The notes below the pieces were generated by a model. That model had not been told where the DNA came from and ran no database searches. It was given only the letters and a program-made list of their open reading frames with translations. A program made the position numbers and the translations under genes. Of a stretch of 37,615 nucleotides of DNA, positions 16,398 to 23,729 are shown one piece after another. This DNA is from Syntrophobacter sp. SbD2. Lineage in GTDB: Bacteria; Desulfobacterota; Binatia; UBA9968. The stretch spans positions 1 through 37,615 of the forward strand of contig CAMDBU010000048.1 of assembly GCA_945889495.1 (NCBI GenBank). The letters run 5' to 3'. The first letter of the stretch is position 1. Each line of letters begins with the position of its first letter.

Positions 16398-17219
16398 ATG
16401 CCCGAACCGTTTCATAAAAGGTTCAATTTAGAAATAGACGTTGGCGAAGCGAGTAGACGATTTGTTGAAAGGGCCAGGACGCTCACGTGGTCGTTACTTA
16501 ACCAACTTTACCGCACAGACCGACGCGACATGAACAGTCTTTTGCAAGCCATAAATTTCTACTTGGGGGAACGTCATCATCCGGTCATGCACGCGTCCGA
16601 CGTGATGAAACAGTGGGATGCTTTCGTCGGCAATAATTTTACTAAGTGCTTGCGTATGACCGAGGCGGTCCTTGCCGGTTTTGTAAACGAGGGATACGAG
16701 AAGGTGACAGTAGTGCAGTTCACAAAAGGCGTGACCGCTGCTGTCGAAAATTGTGAATTTGATCTTGATATTTCCTGGAATGGTGAGAACTTTACACGAA
16801 AAGGCGCAAAGCTTCTGGATGAGAAACTGGTGAACGATCCTCTAGAATGGCTCCGCGATACGAAATTTCAGAATGTGCGAATTCCTTTCGAGAAGGGTTT
16901 GAAGCACTGGATGGAAGCGCAAAAAAATCCACAGCATTATGGTGATGTCATCACAGACGTGTATGAAGCGCTCGAAGCCATGGCGAAATTGGTGAGTGGA
17001 AGAGAGGCCGATCTATCTGCAAATCGGGAAAAATTTGGCGCGGTCATCGGGTTGCCCGAGGCTTATAAGAAGATGCTCAAGGAGTACATCGACTTCGGTT
17101 GCGAGTATCGCCACGCGCCAGAAACTACCAAACCAAGAACGTACCCATCGGATAGAGATACGGAGGCTTTTATTTACATGACGGGAATATTTTTAAGGCG
17201 TGCGATTCAAGCAAAGTAA
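16398..17219 (+). CDS. hypothetical protein, possible HEPN/abortive-infection type
   Basis: A 273-residue soluble protein that I do not recognise with certainty. GAGGAG lies 8 bp before the ATG, so the start is well supported. It has no signal peptide or membrane span. The last third (VYEALEAMAKLVSGREAD ... LKEYIDFGCEYRHAPE ... FIYMTGIFLRRAI) resembles C-terminal helical domains of the HEPN/Abi_C kind, with a conserved-looking RHA near the end. This is a weak memory-based resemblance. Codon use is visibly AT-richer than in the flanking backbone, which suggests horizontal acquisition. The gene lies beside toxin-antitoxin and restriction genes, so a defence role is plausible but unproven. Confidence 0.7.
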   Translation: MPEPFHKRFNLEIDVGEASRRFVERARTLTWSLLNQLYRTDRRDMNSLLQAINFYLGERHHPVMHASDVMKQWDAFVGNNFTKCLRMTEAVLAGFVNEGYEKVTVVQFTKGVTAAVENCEFDLDISWNGENFTRKGAKLLDEKLVNDPLEWLRDTKFQNVRIPFEKGLKHWMEAQKNPQHYGDVITDVYEALEAMAKLVSGREADLSANREKFGAVIGLPEAYKKMLKEYIDFGCEYRHAPETTKPRTYPSDRDTEAFIYMTGIFLRRAIQAK

Positions 17220-17251
17220 AATCGCAATGAAAAATGAAAAGTGAGGCAGCG

Positions 17252-17393
17252 GGGCCTGGCATAACAATCTTACCAATCTTGGATTTTTACGCGAAAGGTG
17301 AACAGGACGCTCGCTTGATGATATAGATGTCGGAAACTCCGATGGCAATTCAGTTGACTGATGCGGAGATCATTAGCCTACTCTCGGAGCCCT
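17252..17393 (+). repeat. island header repeat, copy A
   Basis: First of three diverged copies (others at 18158 and 22613). Shared landmarks in order are CCTGGCATAA, ATCTTGGATTTTTA, CGAAAGGTGAACAGGACGC, ATAGATGTCGGAAA and a small-gene start at ATG 17342. That reading begins MAIQLTDAEIISLLSEP and stops at TAA 17393-17395. Copy A is the shortest and breaks off just after SEP. Confidence 0.8.
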
Positions 17394-17481
17394 AAGGGCA
17401 GATATACGTATTATCGTTGGACGTGGATTAACCGTGTAGGGACCGATCTAAAAGGTATGAAGCGTCCGAATAGGAACGTCT

Positions 17482-17742
17482 ATGCCGACCATTAGCGTAT
17501 TCTATGGCATCGTGATTCAGATGTTTTGGCGAGATCACGCGCCGCCGCACTTCCATGCTTTGTACGCGGAGTATGAAGCGCTGATCGACCTGCGAGATTT
17601 TCGCGTCATCCGGGGCGCTTTGCCGCGCCGGGCGATGGCGTTAGTATTGGAGTGGGCTGCGGATCATCGCGATGAACTGATGGAGGACTGGAGCCTATGC
17701 AGCCGAATGCTAACACCGAAGACAATCGAACCCCTGAAGTAG
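17482..17742 (+). CDS. DUF4160 protein (putative toxin-antitoxin partner)
   Basis: An 86-residue protein with the DUF4160 pattern: MPTISVFYGIVIQMFWRDHAPPHFHALYAEYEA, then DLRDFRVIRGALPRRAMALVLEWAADHRDELMEDW and a C-terminal P-x-TIEPL. DUF4160 genes are commonly paired with DUF2442 genes. The next gene overlaps by 46 bp in another frame, so the two are cotranslated. AGGA lies about 10 bp before the ATG. A toxin-antitoxin role is inferred from family pairing; which partner is toxic is not shown. Confidence 0.85.
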   Translation: MPTISVFYGIVIQMFWRDHAPPHFHALYAEYEALIDLRDFRVIRGALPRRAMALVLEWAADHRDELMEDWSLCSRMLTPKTIEPLK

Positions 17743-18032
17743 AAACGACGATCAGACATGCCGTTTCTTGGCGTGTGACGTCGGTGACCGTGCTTCCCGA
17801 TGTGCGGTTACGGGTGATTTTTGTCGACGGCGCTACGGGCGAAGTGCACATGAAGTCGTTTTTGAGCGATGCGAGTGTCAACGGCACTATCTTCGAACCG
17901 TTACGCGATTCGGCAATATTCGATCAGGCTCAAGTTGTCCTGGGCGCGGTTCAGTGGCCAAATGGCGCCGATCTCGCGCCTGATGCGATGTACGACGCGA
18001 TCCGCGAACGTGGCGTTTGGATCCTTGATTGA
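17697..18032 (+). CDS. DUF2442 protein, partner of DUF4160
   Basis: A 111-residue protein with the DUF2442 core VTSVTVLPDVRLRVIFVDGATGEVHMKSFL, later IFEPLRDSAIFDQAQVVLGAVQWPNGADLAPDAMYDAI. These are typical of the short beta-rich family whose genes follow DUF4160. The overlap with the DUF4160 end supports a two-gene unit. The N-terminal 25 residues are not conserved-looking and may reflect a start somewhat further in. Confidence 0.85.
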   Translation: MQPNANTEDNRTPEVETTIRHAVSWRVTSVTVLPDVRLRVIFVDGATGEVHMKSFLSDASVNGTIFEPLRDSAIFDQAQVVLGAVQWPNGADLAPDAMYDAIRERGVWILD

Positions 18033-18157
18033 ACTTGGTTGACCGGGACAGGCTGAATCGCGCAATTCCGTACTTGTGGGAGGATTGCGCTTTTGAACTA
18101 CCTCCAGGAACTCAGGGGGCTTTACTCTGAGCGGATGCATTGCCATATGTGGGGCGG

Positions 18158-18363
18158 CGAGACCTGGCATAAAAATCCTTCCGATCTTAGATTTTCATAC
18201 CCAATACGAACAGGACTCGCGCTTAAAGATGATGTAGATGCCGGAAAATCCGATGGCAATTCAATTGACTGACGCGGAGATGATTAGACTACTCTCAGAG
18301 CCCAAAGCTCTGCCCTCTGACTATCCATCGCGACTGCACCAAGTCCTAATCGGTGATCTCTAG
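18158..18363 (+). repeat. island header repeat, copy B, with 36-codon ORF
   Basis: Second copy of the header. It carries a short open frame from ATG 18253 to TAG 18361-18363, beginning MAIQLTDAEMIRLLSEPK and ending abruptly after PSDYPSRLHQ. The copy stops matching copy C after SRL. The frame is probably the 5' end of a small gene cut off where the rhuM fragment was joined. Confidence 0.8.
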
Positions 18364-18372
18364 GAAAAACTC

Positions 18373-18608
18373 ATGCTTGATAATTCGCTGCCGCAATCCA
18401 GCACCATTCTCCAACAGACCGAGGATGGCCGGACGCGCATCCAGTGCCGGTTTGAAAACGAAACGATCTGGCTCACGCAAGCGCAGATCGCGGAACTGTT
18501 TCAGAAGGATGTGCGGACAATCAACGAGCATTTGGTGAACATTTTCAACGAGGGTGAGTTGAGCCGGGAGGCAACTATCCGGAAATTCCGGATAGTTCGA
18601 ACCGAGGG
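18373..18608 (+). pseudogene. rhuM N-terminal fragment
   Basis: About 79 codons of a RhuM-family (virulence-associated, restriction-linked) protein. QTEDGRTRIQCRFENETIWLTQAQIAELFQKDVRTINEHL is the helix-turn-helix-like N-terminal domain, followed by NIFNEGELSREATIRKFRIVRTEG. The match ends here; full-length relatives continue with an R-x-V-x-R...YNLD-type region. The frame runs on to 18801, but only because it is reading HsdM sequence out of frame. The start at ATG 18373 has AGGA about 8 bp upstream. The remainder of rhuM was lost by deletion. Confidence 0.82.
18573..18597. repeat. in-gene 25-bp perfect palindrome (P3)
   Basis: Arm AACTATCCGGAA, central A, exact inverse arm, inside the rhuM fragment, encoding TIRKFRIV. 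It has the same 12+1+12 layout as the palindromes in both DUF1016 genes but an unrelated sequence. Confidence 0.9.
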
Positions 18609-18833
18609 CGCGCTTGGTGGGACAGTCGCGTGGAGAACGAGCGGGCCTGGCGCGTATCCATTGAGCAGATCAAGGCAGGCAACTACAATCTCGATCTCAA
18701 GAACCCGCACAACCCCGACAGCGGCCCCGGCGATGTCGACCATTTGCTACCGGAGTACGAAAAGCTGCTTGGGCAAATTGCCGAGACGCGCGGCGCGTTG
18801 AAAGCGCAGTTGCTAGAAGCTCTGACTCGATGA
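18609..18833 (+). pseudogene. hsdM C-terminal fragment
   Basis: About 74 codons that match only the tail of type I methyltransferase subunits: AWWDSRVENERAWRVSIEQI, KAGNYNLDLKNPH, then a coiled LLPEYEKLLGQIAETRGALKAQLLEAL. The catalytic DPPF/NPPY-type domain and the target-binding partner region are absent. The stop codon overlaps the next ATG as ATGA, so this is the authentic end of an hsdM gene that was the first gene of the operon. The 5' part was removed by the same deletion that truncated rhuM. Confidence 0.8.
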
Positions 18834-19984
18834 AAAAGAAACCTGCCGCCACCGAACGAGCCCCCGTCGCCAAGGCCAAGCCCGATAGCCTCGCTCCGCT
18901 CATCGCCGAGGTGCGCAACCTGATCCAATCTGCCCGCCGGGGCGTGTCCTCGGTAATCGATACGTTTCAGGTAATGACCAATTTCGAGATCGGCCGGCGC
19001 ATCGTCGAGCATGAACAGAAGGGCGAGAAGCGGGCGGCCTATGGTGCGGAACTGCTGATCGAACTTTCAGCCCGGCTCACTGAGGAGTTCGGCAAGGGAT
19101 TCTCGCGCTCTAATCTTCAGAACATGCGGACCTTCTTCCTTCTATGGGAAAATAGGGTGCCAAAGATTCGCCAGCAGCCTGCTGGCGAATTGCCGATTAA
19201 GGAGAAATACCAGCAGGCGACTGGCAAATCAGAGATTGCCCAACAGCCTGCTGGGCAATTCAGCAAACCCTTCACCCTCAGTTGGACCCACTACGTCCTG
19301 CTCCTCACCATCAAAGACCCGGACGAACGCAGCTTCTACGAGATCGAAGCCACCAACGAAGGCTGGTCCGTGCCGGAGCTGAAACGCCAGAAAGCCTCCG
19401 CCCTCTACCATCGGCTCGCCCTCAGCCGCGACAAGGCAGGCGTCAAGCGACTTGCGGAAAAAGGCCAGATCATCGCCAAGCCGGAAGATGTCTTGAAGGA
19501 GCCCTACGTGCTGGAGTTTCTCGGACTCGACGAGCAAGCCGGCTACTCCGAGTCCGATCTCGAATCCGCCATCATCAGCCAGATCGAGCGATTCCTGCTC
19601 GAACTCGGTAAAGGCTTCCTCTTCGAGGCCCGCCAGCGGCGCTTCACCTTCGACGAGGATCACTACTTCGTGGACCTTGTCTTCTACAACCGCTTACTCC
19701 GCTGTTACGTACTGGTGGACCTGAAGCTCGACAAGCTCACGCATCAGGACCTCGGCCAGATGCAGATGTACGTTAACTACTTCGACCGCTACGTGAAGCA
19801 GCCGAGCGAGAATCCCACCGTCGGCATCTTGCTGTGCAAGAGAAAGAAGGACGCCATCGTCGAACTCACGCTGCCCAAGGACGCCAATATCCACGCCAAG
19901 GAATACCAGCTCTATCTGCCCTCGAAGGAACTGCTCAAGAAAAAATTACTCGAATGGACCCGCGATCAAGAACCCAAGGCATGA
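18830..19984 (+). CDS. DUF1016/YhcG-type PDDEXK nuclease
   Basis: A 384-residue intact protein. The DUF1016 N-terminal helical domain covers about 20-105 (IDTFQVMTNFEIGRRIVEHEQ, EEFGKGFSRSNLQNMRTFF). A variable glutamine-rich insert follows at 110-145 (QQPAGEL, QQATGK, QQPAGQF), then LSWTHYVLLLTIKDPDERSFYEIEA. The C-terminal PDDEXK domain has HYFVDLVFYNR, VLVDLKLDK (DxK in place of ExK) and LGQMQMYVNYFD. Relatives are often found inside type I restriction operons. Both ends overlap neighbouring genes as ATGA, which embeds the gene firmly in an hsdM-DUF1016-hsdS operon. The nuclease activity and target are inferred from the fold only. Confidence 0.9.
   Translation: MKKKPAATERAPVAKAKPDSLAPLIAEVRNLIQSARRGVSSVIDTFQVMTNFEIGRRIVEHEQKGEKRAAYGAELLIELSARLTEEFGKGFSRSNLQNMRTFFLLWENRVPKIRQQPAGELPIKEKYQQATGKSEIAQQPAGQFSKPFTLSWTHYVLLLTIKDPDERSFYEIEATNEGWSVPELKRQKASALYHRLALSRDKAGVKRLAEKGQIIAKPEDVLKEPYVLEFLGLDEQAGYSESDLESAIISQIERFLLELGKGFLFEARQRRFTFDEDHYFVDLVFYNRLLRCYVLVDLKLDKLTHQDLGQMQMYVNYFDRYVKQPSENPTVGILLCKRKKDAIVELTLPKDANIHAKEYQLYLPSKELLKKKLLEWTRDQEPKA
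19166..19190. repeat. in-gene 25-bp perfect palindrome (P4)
   Basis: Arm ATTCGCCAGCAG, central C, exact inverse arm. It starts on a codon boundary of the DUF1016 gene and encodes IRQQPAGEL. Confidence 0.9.
19235..19259. repeat. in-gene 25-bp near-perfect palindrome (P5)
   Basis: Arm ATTGCCCAACAG, central C, inverse arm with one mismatch. It encodes IAQQPAGQF in the same codon phase as P4. Between P4 and P5, 19205-19229 holds a decayed third element (7 of 12 pairs) encoding YQQATGK. Confidence 0.88.
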
Positions 19985-21472
19985 GGCTGGAGACCTTCTT
20001 TGAAAAATTCGACCAGTTCGCCGACGCGCCGAATGCGGTGGCGAAGATGCGAGAGTTGCTGATTGACGTCGCAGTGAAAGGCAAACTCGTTGCCAACTGT
20101 CCGGCGGAAGCACCGGTTGGAATCAAACTATCCGGGTCTTCAGACGATAACTCATCATTAACTGCCAATTGGCGTTCTGGACTTCTTGGAGACGCTCTCT
20201 CGTTTGAGTATGGTGACAACCTTCCCGCACCGAAGAGAACAGAGTCGGGCGAATATCCAGTTTATGGTTCCAATGGAATCGTTGGGACCCACGATACTTA
20301 TCTCACCAAAGAGCCTGCGATAATTGTTGGGCGTAAGGGTTCGGCCGGCGCGCTTAATATTGCAACTGGCCCTTCTTGGACTACAGATGTTGCCTACTTT
20401 GTTCGTCCTCCAACCGATCTCGATCTTCGATTTACGTACTATTTGTTCGCGTCATTACGCCTCGATGAGCTTGGAAAAGGAATCAAACCTGGCTTGAGCC
20501 GTAAAGAGGCGTATGCGTTACCAATAGTCGTCCCTCGCCGAGCAGAAGCGGATCGTGGCGAAGGTGGATGAGTTGATGACATTGTGTGGTCGGCTAGAGG
20601 CGCAGCAGCAGGAACGGGAGACGCGGCACGCCGCGCTCGCCCGCGCGTCGCTGGCCCGCTTTGCCGACGCGCCCACCCCGGCTAACCTCAACTTCATCTT
20701 CCATAAATCTTACGACGTTGCGCCCGCCGACCTCCGCAAATCCATCCTCAGCCTCGCCGTCCAAGGCAAACTCGTCCCCCAAGACCCCAACGACGAACCG
20801 GCCAACGAACTGCTCGAACGCCTCGCACGCGAACTGACTCCCGAAAAACGTCGCCGCCAACCCGCCCCGCTTTCGCCGCTACCAGTAGAGTCACTGCAAT
20901 ACGAGCTTCCCGACAGTTGGACATGGGCGCGCTTCCGCGACGTGGCCATCATCGCGTCCAATCTTGTGAAGCCCGATGATTTCTTGGACTTCACCCACCT
21001 CGCGCCAGACAACATCGAGAAAGGAAACGGCGTGCTCTTGACGTGTGCGACGGTGCGCGAGGATAAGGTCATCAGTTCAAACCATCGGTTCTATCCGGGG
21101 CAAATCCTCTATTCGAAGATTCGCCCGAACTTGGCCAAGGTTGTTGTCGTTGATTTCGACGGGCTGTGCAGCGCCGACATGTATCCGATTGATGCGCTCA
21201 TCGACTCTCTTTTTCTCCAGCGTTATATGCTGTCAGAATCTTTCCTCGTGCAGGCGGTAAAGACAGACACACGGGTCGCGATGCCGAAGATCAATCAGAT
21301 GGAGCTGAACGCGATTGCTGTTCCCGTCCCACCCCTCGCCGAACAACGCCGGATCGTGGCCAAAGTCGATGAACTGATGGCCTTGGTGGACCAGTTGGAA
21401 ACGCAGCTCGCCACCTCCCGCGCGACCGCGGAGAAACTTTTGGAAGCCATCGTGGCCGAACTCACTGCTTAG
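19981..21472 (+). pseudogene. hsdS: type I restriction specificity subunit HsdS, frameshifted
   Basis: HsdS chooses the DNA target of a type I restriction-modification complex. The first half (19981 to about 20532) holds the N-terminal helix and first target-recognition domain (YPVYGSNGIVGTHDTYL, IIVGRKGSAGALN). The second half holds the first conserved spacer (LAEQKRIVAKVDELM), the second recognition domain (NHRFYPGQILYSKIRPNLAKV) and the last spacer (PPLAEQRRIVAKVDELMALVDQLE). Just before LAEQ, at 20530-20536, one base stands where two proline codons are expected. The frame shifts there and ends at 20571. This fits a 5-nt (or 2-nt) deletion. ATG 19981 overlaps the DUF1016 stop. With hsdM truncated and hsdR absent, the system cannot work as a classical type I enzyme. 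Confidence 0.88.
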
Positions 21473-21481
21473 GGGTGATCT

Positions 21482-22588
21482 ATGCCGAATCCGCCACAGC
21501 CATCCTTCGACCACGAAGCCTCCCTCGAAGAACTCGCAGGTGTGGGCAGAAATCGTCGCTTCGACGAAATTATCGATGACGTGGAGATCGAGGACATTCA
21601 AGTGATCTGCAAGCGTGGTGACGAGGAAATCCCCCTCGCCAAACCGAGCCGCGCGTTCTACTTCGGTGACCGAAACCTCTACGTACAGGAAGCAAAACGC
21701 TTCGACCAAGACGAGAAAGCCCGTATCCTAAGCACCGACCAGTTTCCGCGTAATCTGCCCCGCTTTGAAGAACTCAAGCGCTCGTGCCAGCGCGGATTTG
21801 TCATCCCCTTTGTCGGCGCTGGCATGTCGAAGAGTGCTGGGTGCCCAGAGTGGAAAGACTACCTGCTTGGGCTCTGCGATGATGCTCACCTTGACGTAGC
21901 TATCATGCGTGAACGTCTGGAAATGAATGGCGACTACGAAGGAGTGACGAATGACCTTGTCCAGGCTCTCGGGGAGAATCGTTTCAACCTAGACTTTGAA
22001 CGCGACTTCAAAACACTGGAAAATATCTCTGGCGCAGTAACGCTGCTACCCAGACTCTTCGATAATTGCGCCGTCACCACCAACTTCGACCGAGTTCTCG
22101 AAACGGTTTACACCAGCGAAGGCCGTCCATTTGTCGAGAAAGTGAACGGCCGAGGTCGGGCCAACGCGTTCTTCCGGGCGATTCCCGCCGGTGATCGGTA
22201 CTTGCTAAAGTTGCACGGCAATCTGGATAGCGCCGCGGAGCGTGTACTCAATAAGGCCGAGTACGATGCAGCCTACGGTAACGATGGGAATATTCATTTC
22301 GACTTTCCATTGCCCAAGTTGCTGAAACGGCTGTTTACCAGTTACAGCTTTATGTTTCTGGGTTGCAGCCTGTCTGCAGACCGCACAATCCAAACTTTCA
22401 TGCGCGTTGCCCAACTGGAAGGCCAAGACAATTTGCCACACCACTACGCACTCCTGCCTTGTCCAGCAGACAACGCCAAGCGTGAGGCCATCGATCAGCG
22501 CCTGGCCGATGCCCATATTACGCCGCTCTGGTATCCTGATGGCGAGTATGAGCACGTCGAGCAAATTCTTGAGTTGCTTCTCGAATGA
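21482..22588 (+). CDS. SIR2-like NADase domain protein (defence-associated)
   Basis: A 368-residue protein of the SIR2_2 type found in anti-phage loci, where the domain usually cleaves NAD+. The NAD-binding motif VGAGMS is at 111-116. The catalytic pair is seen as N201 in TTNFD and H245 in LKLHG, and FLGCSLSADR at 292-301 is the terminal motif. Residues 1-95 form an extra charged N-terminal region (RFDEIIDDVEIEDIQVICKR) that I cannot assign. The gene starts 10 bp after hsdS with GGGGTG as ribosome site, so it belongs to the same operon and occupies the place where hsdR might be expected. It is intact although its neighbours are broken. Confidence 0.87.
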   Translation: MPNPPQPSFDHEASLEELAGVGRNRRFDEIIDDVEIEDIQVICKRGDEEIPLAKPSRAFYFGDRNLYVQEAKRFDQDEKARILSTDQFPRNLPRFEELKRSCQRGFVIPFVGAGMSKSAGCPEWKDYLLGLCDDAHLDVAIMRERLEMNGDYEGVTNDLVQALGENRFNLDFERDFKTLENISGAVTLLPRLFDNCAVTTNFDRVLETVYTSEGRPFVEKVNGRGRANAFFRAIPAGDRYLLKLHGNLDSAAERVLNKAEYDAAYGNDGNIHFDFPLPKLLKRLFTSYSFMFLGCSLSADRTIQTFMRVAQLEGQDNLPHHYALLPCPADNAKREAIDQRLADAHITPLWYPDGEYEHVEQILELLLE

Positions 22589-22612
22589 GCGAGTTGAACT
22601 GAATGTGTCAGC

Positions 22613-22882
22613 GAGCCCCAGCATGACAATCGATCAATCTTGGATTTTTATGCGAAAGGTTAACGGGACGCGCGCTTGAAGATATAGACATCGGAAATTC
22701 TGATGGTAATTCAGTGAACTGAAGCGGAGCTTATTACCCTACTCTCAGAGCCCAAAGCTCGGCCCTCCGACTATCCATCGCGATTGCAACTACGGGCTAA
22801 AACCGGCCATAAGGAACGGGGGGCTAGAATTGTTGGTGTATACGATACACGGCATGACACCAATGGAAATCCAAATCGCTGA
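22613..22882 (+). repeat. island header repeat, copy C, with small-gene remnant
   Basis: Third and longest copy. The small-gene reading starts at ATG 22703, has a stop at codon 5 (TGA 22715-22717), then continues in frame as TEAELITLLSEPK, PSDYPSRLQLRAKTGHKER, IVGVYDTRHD to TGA 22880-22882, which abuts the DUF4258 start. It recalls the N-terminus of a small uncharacterised protein family (possibly DUF6978-like, from memory only). Confidence 0.75.
22836..22850. promoter_or_regulatory. possible operator palindrome before the DUF4258/YgiT pair
   Basis: GTGTAT-ACG-ATACAC, a perfect 6-bp inverted repeat with a 3-bp centre, ends 33 bp before the first ATG. Toxin-antitoxin operons are commonly repressed at such sites. 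It also lies inside the remnant of the header small gene, so it could be coincidental. Confidence 0.3.
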
Positions 22883-23203
22883 ATGCGCGACGTTATGAAA
22901 AGTATTTCGGATGTTCAGCGGCAACTTGCCGCGGGTGATTTCGAGTTCAGCCGTCATGCCTTCAAGCGAGCGGTGGAAAGGAATATCAGCGAACAGGAAA
23001 TTCGCGAGGCCGGCGAGAAGGCCGAGGTCATCGAAAATTATCCTGAGGACAAGTACTCGCCGAGCGCGCTGTTGCTAGGGTTCACGGCCGGTGGACGGCC
23101 CCTACACTTTCAGATATCCTTTGATGACGTGCCGTTGGTGAAGATCATAACGATTTATGAACCCGATCCGAATGAATGGATCGATCACCGACATCGGAGG
23201 TGA
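22883..23203 (+). CDS. DUF4258 protein (putative toxin)
   Basis: A 106-residue protein with the DUF4258 pattern: FEFSRHAFKRAVERNISEQEIREAG, VIENYPEDKYSPSALLLGF, then RPLHFQISFDDVPLVKIITIYEPDPNEW. It resembles the RelE/BrnT-like toxin group. The first ATG (22883) abuts the stop of the remnant before it; ATG 22895 (MKSISDV) is an alternative. It is followed 2 bp later by a YgiT-type zinc-finger gene, the usual antitoxin partner. The toxin role is inferred from this pairing. Confidence 0.88.
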   Translation: MRDVMKSISDVQRQLAAGDFEFSRHAFKRAVERNISEQEIREAGEKAEVIENYPEDKYSPSALLLGFTAGGRPLHFQISFDDVPLVKIITIYEPDPNEWIDHRHRR

Positions 23204-23205
23204 CC

Positions 23206-23433
23206 ATGTTTCAGTGCCACGTCTGCGGCGGTAGCGCCGCCAAAAGCGACGTCGTAAGCGAAGTCTTCACATTTGATGGCCGGCGTGTCCTGGTCGAACA
23301 CATTCCCGCGCAAGTATGCGAGCGCTGCGGCGAAGCGACCTTCTCCCGCGAAACTACGGAGAAAATCCGCCGGCTGGTCCATGACGCGCGGCCGGCCAAG
23401 ACTATTCCGCTGGATGTCTTCGCTTTAACCTGA
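23206..23433 (+). CDS. YgiT/MqsA-type zinc finger protein (putative antitoxin)
   Basis: A 75-residue protein with two C-x2-C pairs (CHVCGG near residue 4 and CERCGE near 42) separated by the beta-rich VSEVFTFDGRRVLVEHIPAQ, as in the N-terminal domain of MqsA/YgiT antitoxins. The C-terminus FSRETTEKIRRLVHDA is helical, but there is no HTH_Xre domain, so DNA binding would need another partner. The start at 23206 is set by GGAGG 5 bp upstream; an in-frame ATG at 23176 lies before that site. It is translationally linked to the DUF4258 gene. Confidence 0.88.
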   Translation: MFQCHVCGGSAAKSDVVSEVFTFDGRRVLVEHIPAQVCERCGEATFSRETTEKIRRLVHDARPAKTIPLDVFALT

Positions 23434-23657
23434 CAATAGCTCCAATGGCGATATCAAGCATGGCGGTGGATTTCTCGTCCTGCTTTCTGCCGCGCTTACC
23501 AATTTGAAATCCAACAGATTTCCCCATATCGACGAAACCTTCCGTCTGCATTGGCTAATCGGCGATTCGCGGATCGAGTCCGTTAAAATCGCGCTAATTG
23601 CAGCAATAGTCTGGTGCTGCGCAGTCGAGTTCCTCGTCCCCAAGCGATTCAATCTGG

Positions 23658-23687
23658 TTGAATCTAATAAACAATTGTGGTTATAAA
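23658..23687 (+). promoter_or_regulatory. candidate sigma-70 promoter of the nuo operon
   Basis: TTGAAT (23658-23663), 17 bp, TTATAA (23681-23686), or with 18 bp TATAAA (23682-23687). The predicted transcript start is about 37 bp before nuoA. The rest of the 296-bp gap from 23434 contains no gene that I can support. Confidence 0.5.
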
Positions 23688-23729
23688 GGGTCCGTTATCT
23701 GTCTCTCACAGTAACTACGGAAACTTACG

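Noticed and set aside
18609-18801. Continuation of the rhuM frame as a novel fusion protein
   Set aside because: The residues after about 18608 in that frame are HsdM sequence read out of frame, so the tail is meaningless.
16398-23433. Integrative element with integrase and attachment sites
   Set aside because: No integrase, transposase or direct-repeat ends were seen, and the only tRNA gene is 16 kb away.
23504-23686. 60-codon frame before nuoA
   Set aside because: No family match; it overlaps the candidate nuo promoter.
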